From contig VXMQ01000010.1 in the NCBI GenBank assembly GCA_009841015.1, forward strand, positions 1-39,439: DNA of 39,439 nucleotides, given 5' to 3'. The translations under genes were made by a program, and so were the position numbers. The DNA comes from Candidatus Palauibacter denitrificans (GTDB lineage Bacteria; Gemmatimonadota; Gemmatimonadetes; Palauibacterales; Palauibacteraceae). A model generated the notes under the pieces. That model saw only the letters and a program-made list of their open reading frames with translations, made no database searches and was not told the DNA's origin. Shown one piece after another: positions 33,413-39,439 of the stretch; position 1 is the stretch's first letter; the number at the start of each line of letters is the position of its first letter.

Positions 33413-35254
33413 ATGGCCGACATGAAGACGGACCGCGTGAACGACTTCGCGCTCAAGATCGGCACCGTGAACGGTACGGGCTCCGCGAGCGCCAACGGCC
33501 TCATCATGCAGTCGATCTTCCGCATGGGGGTCCCGGTGTCGGGAAAGAACGTCTTCCCCTCGAACATCCAGGGCCTTCCCACCTGGTACGAAATCCGGGT
33601 GAACGGGTCGGGCCACGTCGCGCGCACGCCGGACTTCGACCTCATCGTGGCGATGAACCCGGAGACCTACGCGCAGGACATCGAGGAGCTCGTGCCCGGC
33701 GGCTGGCTCCTGTACGACTCGAGCTGGCCCATGGCGGACACGCTGCGGCGCGAGGAAGTGACCTTCCTCGGCGTCCCGCTGGCCGAGATGTGCGTGAAGA
33801 GCTTCGACGGCGGCCGCACGCGCATCCTGATGAAGAACATCGCCTACACCGGCGCCCTCGCCGCCCTCCTCGACATCGACATGGACGTGATCCGTGGACT
33901 GCTCGAGGAGACCTTCGGCGAGAGGAAGCGTCACCTGCTCGAGGCGAACTTCAAAGCGATCCGGCTCGGTTACGACTACGCGGCCGAGCACTTCGAGTGC
34001 CCCCTGCCGATCCGGCTCGAGGGGATGGATGCCACGCGCCACTCGATTCTGATCGACGGTAACACGGCGGCGGCGCTGGGTTGCGTCTACGCGGGCGCCA
34101 CGGTCGCGGCCTGGTATCCGATCACGCCTTCGACCTCGCTGGTCGACGCCTTCACGGCCTATTGCCGGCGCCTGCGCGTCGAGGAGGAGACCGGACAGAG
34201 CCTGGCGGCGATCCTTCAGGCGGAGGACGAACTCGCGGCGGCCGGCATCACGATCGGCGCGGGGTGGGCCGGAGCCCGCGCCTTCACGGCGACGAGCGGG
34301 GCCGGTATCTCGCTCATGACGGAGTTCATCGGACTCGCGTACTACGCCGAGGTCCCCTGCGTCTTCTTCGACATCGAGCGCGTCGGCCCATCGACCGGGA
34401 TGCCGACGCGCACCCAGCAGGGCGACATCCTCCTCTGTGCCTACGCGTCGCACGGGGACACGAAGCACCTCTGCCTGTATCCGAAGGATCCGGCGGAGTG
34501 TTTCGAGTTCAGCGTGCAGGCGTTCGATCTTGCGGAACGCTTCCAGACGCCCGTCTTCGTGCTCTCCGACCTCGATATCGGGATGAACGACTGGGTCGTG
34601 CCCCGCTTCCGGTGGAACGACGACTACAGGCCGGATCGCGGGAAGGTGCTCGACGCCGAGGCGCTCGCTGAGATCGAGACCTTCTATCGCTACCTCGACG
34701 TGGACGGGGACGGGATTCCATATCGCACGATTCCGGGCGAGGACCCGAAGGGCGCCTACTTCACGCGCGGCTCCGGCCACACGAAGTACGGCAAGTACAC
34801 GGAAGATCCGGACGAATACCAGGAGGTCATCGACCGCATCGCGGTGAAGATCGAGAGTGCGGCGGAGGCGGTTCCTGCCCCCGAGATCCGCTCACGGCCG
34901 GACGCGCGATGCGGACTCATCACGCTGGGCGCCTGCGACGGCGCGGTGCGCGAGGCGATCGAGCGCATGGAGGCGGAGGACGGGCTTCGGCTCGACTACA
35001 TGCGGATCCGCGGCTTCCCCTTCGCGGCCGAGGTCGGACGCTTCATCGAGGCGCACGACCTGAACATCGTCATCGAACAGAACCGGGACGCGCAGTTGAA
35101 GTCGCTGCTCACGCTGGAGACGCCGGCATCGAAGGAAAAGCTCACCTCGGTCCTCCGCTACGGGGGGCTCCCGTTGAGCGCGCGCCACGTCATCGCGGGC
35201 GTGAAGGACCGCCTCGGTCTCGCGGCGGAGACCGCTGAAGGAGTGGGGGCATGA
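33413..35254 (+). CDS. korA: 2-oxoacid:ferredoxin oxidoreductase, alpha subunit with fused gamma domain
   Basis: This 613-residue protein matches the two-subunit OFOR type, in which gamma and alpha are fused. The gamma part (about residues 10-190) has TVNGTGSASANGLIMQSIFRMGVPVSGKNVFPSN-like sequence. The alpha part begins near 205 and has AAWYPITPSTSLVDAF, the TPP pyrimidine-side motif, and GPSTGMPTRTQQGDIL. The reaction is CoA-dependent oxidative decarboxylation of a 2-oxoacid, often 2-oxoglutarate, or the reverse. Specificity is not settled by sequence, so the symbol follows the commonest case. It starts 5 bases after the upstream stop; ATG 33422 is an alternative. It overlaps the beta gene by 4 bases (ATGA). 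Confidence 0.9.
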   Translation: MADMKTDRVNDFALKIGTVNGTGSASANGLIMQSIFRMGVPVSGKNVFPSNIQGLPTWYEIRVNGSGHVARTPDFDLIVAMNPETYAQDIEELVPGGWLLYDSSWPMADTLRREEVTFLGVPLAEMCVKSFDGGRTRILMKNIAYTGALAALLDIDMDVIRGLLEETFGERKRHLLEANFKAIRLGYDYAAEHFECPLPIRLEGMDATRHSILIDGNTAAALGCVYAGATVAAWYPITPSTSLVDAFTAYCRRLRVEEETGQSLAAILQAEDELAAAGITIGAGWAGARAFTATSGAGISLMTEFIGLAYYAEVPCVFFDIERVGPSTGMPTRTQQGDILLCAYASHGDTKHLCLYPKDPAECFEFSVQAFDLAERFQTPVFVLSDLDIGMNDWVVPRFRWNDDYRPDRGKVLDAEALAEIETFYRYLDVDGDGIPYRTIPGEDPKGAYFTRGSGHTKYGKYTEDPDEYQEVIDRIAVKIESAAEAVPAPEIRSRPDARCGLITLGACDGAVREAIERMEAEDGLRLDYMRIRGFPFAAEVGRFIEAHDLNIVIEQNRDAQLKSLLTLETPASKEKLTSVLRYGGLPLSARHVIAGVKDRLGLAAETAEGVGA

Positions 35255-36324
35255 CGTACATCGCGAAGCCGCGGGTCTTTCACCCGAGTCTGGAGAAGAA
35301 CGAACTGGGGCTCACGCGCCGCGACTACGAGGGCGTGATGTCCACGCTGTGCGCGGGGTGCGGCCACGATTCCGTCACGGCCGCACTGATCGAGGCGGCG
35401 TGGGAACTCGCGATCCCGACCCATCGGGCCGCCAAGATGAGCGGGATCGGCTGTTCGTCGAAGACGACCGCCTACTTCATGTCCGAATCGCACGGCTTCA
35501 ACAGCGTGCACGGGCGGATGCCATCGGTCGCGAGCGGGGCGAACGCCGCGAACCGCGACCTCGTCTATATCGGCGTCTCAGGGGATGGGGACTCGCTCTC
35601 GATCGGCCTCGGCCAGCTCTGCCACGCCGTGCGGCGCAACCTCAATCTCCTCTACATCATCGAGAACAACGGGGTCTACGGCCTGACGAAGGGCCAGTTC
35701 TCGGCGTCGGCCGACATGGGCTCGAAGTCGAAGCGGGGCGTGCCGAACGAACAGCCCCCCATCGACCCGGCCCTGCTCGGACTCTCGATTGGCGCGACCT
35801 TCGTTGCCCGCGGCTTCTCCGGCGACAAGAACCAGCTCGTCCCCATCATCAAGGCCGGGATCCGGCACCCGGGTCTGGCCCTTGTCGATGTCATCTCTCC
35901 GTGCGTGACCTTCAACGACCATGTGGGGTCGACGAAGAGCTACGCCTACACGCGCGAGCACTTCCGCGAGGCGGTCGAGGCCGCGTTCGTGGCCCCGAAG
36001 GACTTCGTGCGCCCGGCGGACGAGATCACGGCCGACATCGGCTCCGACGACGTACACGATGTCCGCATGCACGACGGAAGCGTGATCCGCTTCCGGCAGG
36101 TTGAGGGCGACTACGACGCGACCGACAGGGACGCCGTGTACGGCTACCTTCGCGAGCGGCAGAACGCGGGCGAGGTCCCGACCGGGCTCCTCTATGTGGA
36201 TCCGGAGTCGCGGGACCTGCACGACGTGCTGGGAACGGTCGATCGGCCGCTGTGGAACCTCCCCTTCGAGGAGTTGTGCCCGGGATCCGAGGCGCTGGAC
36301 GCCCTGATGGAGAACTACCGATAG
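35251..36324 (+). CDS. korB: 2-oxoacid:ferredoxin oxidoreductase, beta subunit (TPP-binding)
   Basis: This 357-residue beta subunit binds thiamine diphosphate and an iron-sulfur cluster. The TPP motif is GDGDSLSIGLGQLCHAVRRN, followed by NLLYIIENNGVYGLTKGQFS. Cluster cysteines are visible at CAGCGHD, GIGCSSK and SPCVTFND. Residues 95-106 and VPNEQPPIDPALL fit the two-subunit branch. ATG 35251 overlaps the alpha stop as ATGA, so alpha and beta are co-translated. The C terminus is followed closely by a glyoxalase-fold gene whose start is uncertain. Confidence 0.92.
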   Translation: MTYIAKPRVFHPSLEKNELGLTRRDYEGVMSTLCAGCGHDSVTAALIEAAWELAIPTHRAAKMSGIGCSSKTTAYFMSESHGFNSVHGRMPSVASGANAANRDLVYIGVSGDGDSLSIGLGQLCHAVRRNLNLLYIIENNGVYGLTKGQFSASADMGSKSKRGVPNEQPPIDPALLGLSIGATFVARGFSGDKNQLVPIIKAGIRHPGLALVDVISPCVTFNDHVGSTKSYAYTREHFREAVEAAFVAPKDFVRPADEITADIGSDDVHDVRMHDGSVIRFRQVEGDYDATDRDAVYGYLRERQNAGEVPTGLLYVDPESRDLHDVLGTVDRPLWNLPFEELCPGSEALDALMENYR

Positions 36325-36773
36325 CGGGGGAGGGTAGGGCGGCCCGCCTCGAGGCGGTACAGCCCGTGCTCCCGTCGCGGGACGTCGCCGCGGCGATCGG
36401 CTTCTACGTCGGGCGGCTGGGTTTCGAACTCGCCTTCGCCGATTCCACCCGCGATCCGGGATACGCCGGACTGAGGCGCGACGGGATCGAGTTACACCTG
36501 CAGTGGCACGATGCGGAGGATTGGTCCCGCGTCGAGCGCCCCATGCTGCGCTTCGTCGTGCCCGACGTCGAGGCATTGTTCGAGGAATACCGGGATCAGG
36601 GCGTCTTCCACGAGCGGACGGCGCTGCGCCGGACCCCCTGGGGCACCCGCGAGTTCGCCTTCTACGACCTCGACATGAACGGCCTCACCTTCTACCGCGC
36701 CCTCTCCGGGGGCGAGGCACCGGACCCGCCTGAGGGCGAGGATCTCTCCGACCGCCAGACCACGGACGGTTAA
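36276..36773 (+). CDS. Glyoxalase/bleomycin-resistance-fold protein (start uncertain)
   Basis: The conserved part is a complete vicinal-oxygen-chelate domain: LEAVQPVLPSRDVAAAIGFYVGRLGFELAF, then LHLQWHDAEDW, LRFVVPDVEALFEEYRDQGV and TPWGTREFAFYDLDMNGLTFYR. This resembles bleomycin-binding/glyoxalase-like proteins. The domain should begin near 36340, just after the KorB stop and a strong GGGGGAGGG purine run (36326-36334), but no ATG, GTG or TTG in frame lies there. GTG 36276, inside korB, is the nearest upstream start; GTG 36366 would cut off the first strand. The stop overlaps the convergent aquaporin stop on TTAA. Confidence 0.7.
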   Translation: MPGIRGAGRPDGELPIAGEGRAARLEAVQPVLPSRDVAAAIGFYVGRLGFELAFADSTRDPGYAGLRRDGIELHLQWHDAEDWSRVERPMLRFVVPDVEALFEEYRDQGVFHERTALRRTPWGTREFAFYDLDMNGLTFYRALSGGEAPDPPEGEDLSDRQTTDG

Positions 36774-37390
36774 TCGACCCGGGTCGTCCGGCCGCCCGGG
36801 TCACACAGGTACCGGGACAGATGTGCGCCGATCAGGGCGCCGACGACCGGTCCCCAGACGTAGGGGAGGGAGAGGGATCCGACCCCGAGGGCGACCGCGG
36901 GGTTGAGCACTCCGTTCGATCCGTGCGCGGCCCACGAGATCGCCACGACGAGTGCCGCGCCGATGACGGCGCCGGTCAGCCGGTCGGGGATGCGGCCCAT
37001 GAAGACGGCCCCGATCGTGAAGGCGAGCAACGCAGCTCCCAGCATCTCGGCTACGCCGGTGCTGGCGGACACGTCCACGGGGAGCGGGACCGGGTCTGGG
37101 AACAGGACGCTTCCGAGGGCGAGGGCCAGTCCGGCCCCCGCAAACTGCGCCGCGGTGAACGAGCCGGCATCCTTCGCCTCGAGCTTGCCGATGGACCAGA
37201 TCGCGACCGTCACAGCCGGGTTGAGCAGGCAGCCCGAGACAGGCCCGAGCAGGTGAACCAGGACCCCCAGCGTAAGTCCCGCCATCGCCGGTGCCGGGAT
37301 GGGAAAACCGGGGTTGTTGACGGAGATCACGGCGGACAGCGCGAGCGCAAACGTGCCCACGACTTCGGCGGCCACAGCTCTCGGTCTCAT
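36770..37390 (-). CDS. Aquaporin/MIP-family channel with atypical signatures
   Basis: This 206-residue membrane protein has six helices and two NPA motifs (Asn57-Pro-Ala and Asn163-Pro-Ala), diagnostic of MIP channels for water or small solutes. Two usually conserved features differ. Loop B reads SGCLLNPAV instead of SGAHxNPAV. The Arg that follows the second NPA and forms the selectivity filter is Val166 (VLNPAVALG). The pore may thus be wider or pass other solutes. AGGAGAAGGC precedes ATG 37390. It is divergent from the hydroxyproline dehydratase gene. Confidence 0.85.
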   Translation of the reverse strand: MRPRAVAAEVVGTFALALSAVISVNNPGFPIPAPAMAGLTLGVLVHLLGPVSGCLLNPAVTVAIWSIGKLEAKDAGSFTAAQFAGAGLALALGSVLFPDPVPLPVDVSASTGVAEMLGAALLAFTIGAVFMGRIPDRLTGAVIGAALVVAISWAAHGSNGVLNPAVALGVGSLSLPYVWGPVVGALIGAHLSRYLCDPGGRTTRVD

Positions 37391-37530
37391 GCCTTCTCCT
37401 GGAGCAAAGGACCGGCGCGCGGCGCGGGAGGCCGCCGCCGGAGCGGACTTCGGCAAGGGGGCGTAAGATCAGCGACGCCAGCATACGATGATCCCGCCGC
37501 CCGGGGCCACCGTCTCACCGAGGAGGTCAC

Positions 37531-38568
37531 ATGACCTGGACCGCGCCCGAACACTGGCTTCGCATCGAGACGATCGACGCCCACACCGAGGGAGAGCCCC
37601 TCCGCGTCATCGTGGCGGGTTTCCCGGAGTTGGAGGGAGACACGGTCCTCGCGCGGCGGCGCGTGGCGCGAACGGACCACGACGAACTCCGACGCGCGCT
37701 GATGTGGGAACCGCGGGGGCACGCGGACATGTACGGCTGCCTCGTGATGCCTCCCGTGCGGCCCGGATCGGACTTCTCGGTCCTGTTCATGCACAACGAG
37801 GGTTACTCGACGATGTGCGGTCACGGGATCATCGGCGTGGCCAAGATCGCCGTCGAAGCCGGCTGGATCGACGGGTCGGGCAGGGAGCGGCCGGTGACGA
37901 TCGACACGCCCGCCGGGCTCGTGCGGGCCACCGCAATCGTGGACGGCGAGCGGGAACGGGAGGTCCGGGAGGTCCGGTTCGTCAACGTGCCTTCCTTCGC
38001 GCCCGCGCTGGGGCAGACCGTGGAGGTCGAGGGGCTGGGTAGCGTGTCGTACGACCTCGCCTTCGGAGGCGCCTTCTACGCCTACGTCGATGCGGATGTG
38101 CTCGGGCTCTCCCTCACCCCCGGCGGCGCGGCCGGCCTCATCGACGCCGGACGCCGGATCACGGGCGCGGTGTCCTCGTCCACCGCGGGCGATATCTCGC
38201 ATCCCGACGATCCCGATCTAGGCTTTCTCTACGGTACCGTGTTCACGGGCGCGGCAGCCGACGCCGCGCACCACTCGCGGCACGTCTGCGTCTTCGCGGA
38301 CGGGGAGCTCGACCGAAGCCCCACCGGGACCGCCGTGAGCGGCCGCCTCGCCATCCTTTGCGCACGCGGTGAGCACTCCGGCGATTCGGAGATCATCATC
38401 GAGAGCATCATCGGCGGCCGGTTCAGCGGCCGCGTCGTCGGCACGACGTCGGTCGGCGGACACGCGGCCGTCGTGCCGGAGGTCGGCGGCCGGGCCTGGG
38501 TCACGGGCCGCCACGAGTTCCTCGTCGATCCGGAGGATCCGTGGCGGGACGGTTTCCTCGTCCGCTGA
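37531..38568 (+). CDS. trans-3-hydroxy-L-proline dehydratase (proline racemase family)
   Basis: This 345-residue member of the proline racemase superfamily has the first catalytic Cys96 in the MCGHGIIGVAK motif, but Thr265 replaces the second Cys in DRSPTGTAVSGRLA. Established knowledge of the family ties Cys/Thr pairs to trans-3-hydroxy-L-proline dehydratase, and Cys/Cys to proline racemase or 4-hydroxyproline epimerase. The expected reaction is trans-3-hydroxy-L-proline to pyrroline-2-carboxylate plus water. AGGAGGTCAC leads straight into the ATG. No pyrroline-2-carboxylate reductase is next to it; the next gene is the AhpD-like protein, 61 bases on. Confidence 0.88.
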   Translation: MTWTAPEHWLRIETIDAHTEGEPLRVIVAGFPELEGDTVLARRRVARTDHDELRRALMWEPRGHADMYGCLVMPPVRPGSDFSVLFMHNEGYSTMCGHGIIGVAKIAVEAGWIDGSGRERPVTIDTPAGLVRATAIVDGEREREVREVRFVNVPSFAPALGQTVEVEGLGSVSYDLAFGGAFYAYVDADVLGLSLTPGGAAGLIDAGRRITGAVSSSTAGDISHPDDPDLGFLYGTVFTGAAADAAHHSRHVCVFADGELDRSPTGTAVSGRLAILCARGEHSGDSEIIIESIIGGRFSGRVVGTTSVGGHAAVVPEVGGRAWVTGRHEFLVDPEDPWRDGFLVR

Positions 38569-38629
38569 GTGAGCCCGAGCCGCCGATGAGCCGATTCGCA
38601 CCTCGGATCCATCGCCCACAGGAGGCGGA

Positions 38630-39199
38630 ATGCCGCATATCGAGACGGTAGCTCCCGACGAAGCGGACGGGCTCCTCGCCCGCGAATACGAGAAGGCGGT
38701 CCGCCGCGCGGGGCGCGTGTTCAACGTGATCGGCATCCAGAGCCTGAATCCGCCCGTCATGCGCGCCTCGATCCGGCTCTACGAGGCGTTGATGCTGGTG
38801 CCGGGACCCCTCGGGCGGGACGTGCGGGAGATGCTCGCGACCGTGACCTCGCGGGAGCTCGACTGCTTCTACTGAACGGAGGCGCACGGAGAGGATCTCC
38901 GTCAGGCCACCGGAGCCGATGAACTGGCCCGCGCGATCCGCATCGATTACCGGACGGCGGGACTCGACGAGAAGACGCGTCGGCTGATGGATTATGCGGT
39001 GGCGATCACGCGCGATCCGACTTCCACCGGTGGCCGGGACATCGACGGGTTGCGGGAGGTCGGCTGGACCGACGCGCAGATCCTGACCGCGACCGAGGTC
39101 GTCGGCTTCTTCAACTACTACGTGCGCATGGTCGAGGCGCTCGGCGTCGAACCGGAGCCGGAGATGGAGCGGGACCCGGTTGTGTGGCCGGACCCCTGA
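38630..39199 (+). CDS. AhpD-like/carboxymuconolactone decarboxylase-family selenoprotein (Sec82, CxxU)
   Basis: Reading through one in-frame TGA (38873-38875) gives a 189-residue protein of the AhpD-like peroxidase-related family. Before the TGA are VAPDEADGLLAREYEKA, RVFNVIGIQSLNPPVM and VREMLATVTSRELDCFY; after it come TEAHGEDLRQATG, IDYRTAGLDEKTRRLMDYAVAITRDP and VVGFFNYYVRMVEALGVEPEPE, all family-typical. The TGA falls exactly at the second Cys of the active site: relatives have CFYCxxxH, here Cys79-Phe-Tyr-Sec82 with His86. Selenocysteine there would strengthen peroxide or disulfide chemistry. AGGAGGCGGA precedes the ATG. TGA is an ordinary stop elsewhere in the window, so the code is not altered. 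A nonsense mutation is the alternative. Confidence 0.85.
38886..38902 (+). promoter_or_regulatory. Candidate bacterial SECIS hairpin
   Basis: ACGGAGA (38886-38892) and TCTCCGT (38896-38902) form a perfect 7-bp stem with loop GGA. The loop begins 17 bases after the TGA. The loop starts with G and the distance fits known bacterial SECIS elements, which SelB binds. A weak lower stem GGC/GCC (38881-38883 with 38906-38908) could extend it. The hairpin is in-frame coding sequence, as expected for bacteria. Confidence 0.7.
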
Positions 39200-39220
39200 T
39201 CCAGGGCTGCCAGGCTCCTG

Positions 39221-39439
39221 CTAGCCTCCGGATCGACCTCGCGCGCGAGCGACGCCGGTCGACCGCGAACTGCCGCCGGAGCGGCGGACCGCGCCCCCGG
39301 ATCGGGAGCTGCTGCCGGAACGGCGGACGGCGCCTCCGGATCGGGACCCTCCGCTGGAACGGCTGACGGTGCCGCTCGACCTCGAGGGGCCGGGGGGGCG
39401 CACCGTCGGCCGCGATGACCGGGGGGCGGAGGGCCGGGT
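39221..39439 (-). CDS. Ser/Arg/Gly-rich repeat tail of a protein continuing outside the window
   Basis: An open minus-strand frame runs from the window edge to TAG at 39221-39223 (72 residues visible). It contains three imperfect 13-residue repeats, TVSRSSGGSRSGG, AVRRSGSSSRSGG and AVRRSGGSSRSTG, and ends in GRSGG. Such basic, Ser/Gly-rich tails are usually disordered. The start lies outside. The opposite strand also has an open, repeat-bearing frame (DRELLPERRTAPP units), but it lacks a start codon after the stop at 39222, so the minus strand is preferred. Function unknown. Confidence 0.45.
   Translation of the reverse strand, partial: TRPSAPRSSRPTVRPPGPSRSSGTVSRSSGGSRSGGAVRRSGSSSRSGGAVRRSGGSSRSTGVARARGRSGG
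39258..39374. repeat. Three imperfect 39-base tandem repeats
   Basis: Units at 39258-39296, 39297-39335 and 39336-39374 share GATCGGGA/GACCGCGA, GCCGGAACGGCGGAC and GCGCC blocks. The 39-base period keeps frame, which fits a coding repeat of 13 residues. Confidence 0.6.

Noticed and set aside
31498..33645. 715-residue open frame antisense to the GltD-like gene
   Set aside because: Antisense to clear family motifs on the plus strand; it lacks domains and a plausible start.
38873..38875. General reassignment of TGA as a sense codon
   Set aside because: Many genes here end at TGA with the next gene overlapping it (for example 3893-3895, 24870-24872), so TGA is a normal stop.
38987..39199. Separate 70-residue gene starting MDYAVAITRD
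   Set aside because: It is in the same frame as the upstream AhpD-like part, and the sequence between them is also family-like, so it is the second part of one selenoprotein gene.
1..39439. tRNA, rRNA, CRISPR, insertion sequence or phage genes
   Set aside because: Gaps between genes are short and none shows cloverleaf, spaced repeats, transposase or integrase features. Not an exhaustive computed scan.

Overview
The window is a GC-rich (about two thirds G+C), tightly packed bacterial chromosome segment with no rRNA, tRNA, CRISPR array, phage or insertion sequence that I can recognise. The mix suggests a Gram-negative, outer-membrane, aerobic heterotroph: lipoproteins with clear lipoboxes, an RND efflux pair, an Omp85-like barrel, a carboxypeptidase-regulatory/TonB-plug protein, a lipoprotein PQQ dehydrogenase and a two-subunit 2-oxoacid:ferredoxin oxidoreductase. 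This style fits Gemmatimonadota or a relative; that placement is inference from gene style, not from a marker gene. Start codons are ATG, GTG and TTG, and neighbours often overlap by 1-4 bases (TGATG, GTGA, ATGA).

Layout. 1-1351: the 3' end of a RecQ-like helicase overlapping a sulfotransferase-like gene. 1447-5954: an overlapping four-gene unit (exported RidA-like protein, PQQ dehydrogenase, SDR, seven-repeat FG-GAP protein). 5942-7395 (minus): M20 peptidase and a small membrane protein. 7569-10501: OsmC-like protein, TonB-plug protein, DUF6265-like protein, a small membrane protein whose two ends lie on palindromes shared with its neighbours, and a methyltransferase. 10687-14694: outer-membrane barrel protein and two tandem type I signal peptidases. 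14741-14803 (minus): a possible 20-residue micropeptide. 14966-19610: RND adaptor and pump. 19701-20324: small lipoprotein. 20369-23264 (minus): beta-lactamase-fold hydrolase and a frameshifted sarcosine/N-methyltryptophan oxidase. 23352-26641: PLP decarboxylase and an NCS2 permease with an extra cytosolic domain. 26645-31397: two zinc-type dehydrogenases, a sialidase-like lipoprotein and a DUF6986-like lyase. 31570-36773: GltD-like flavo-ferredoxin subunit, OFOR alpha/gamma and beta, and a glyoxalase-fold protein. 36770-39199: atypical aquaporin, trans-3-hydroxy-L-proline dehydratase and an AhpD-like protein. 39221-39439 (minus): the tail of a repeat-rich protein running off the window.

The strongest discovery candidate is the AhpD/carboxymuconolactone decarboxylase-family gene at 38630-39199. 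Its reading frame is interrupted only by one TGA, placed exactly where the family has the second cysteine of its CxxC active site. The frame continues with normal family sequence for over 100 codons, and a perfect 7-bp hairpin with a GGA loop lies 10 bases after the TGA. This reads as a CxxU selenoprotein with a bacterial SECIS element. Other points of interest are the GltD-like + OFOR cluster, which suggests a NAD(P)-coupled 2-oxoacid oxidoreductase, the NCS2 permease with a fused domain, and several enzymes with altered signature residues.

No gene-free stretch exceeds 300 bases. The longest is 14695-14965 (271 bases), which holds a short direct repeat and the possible micropeptide.
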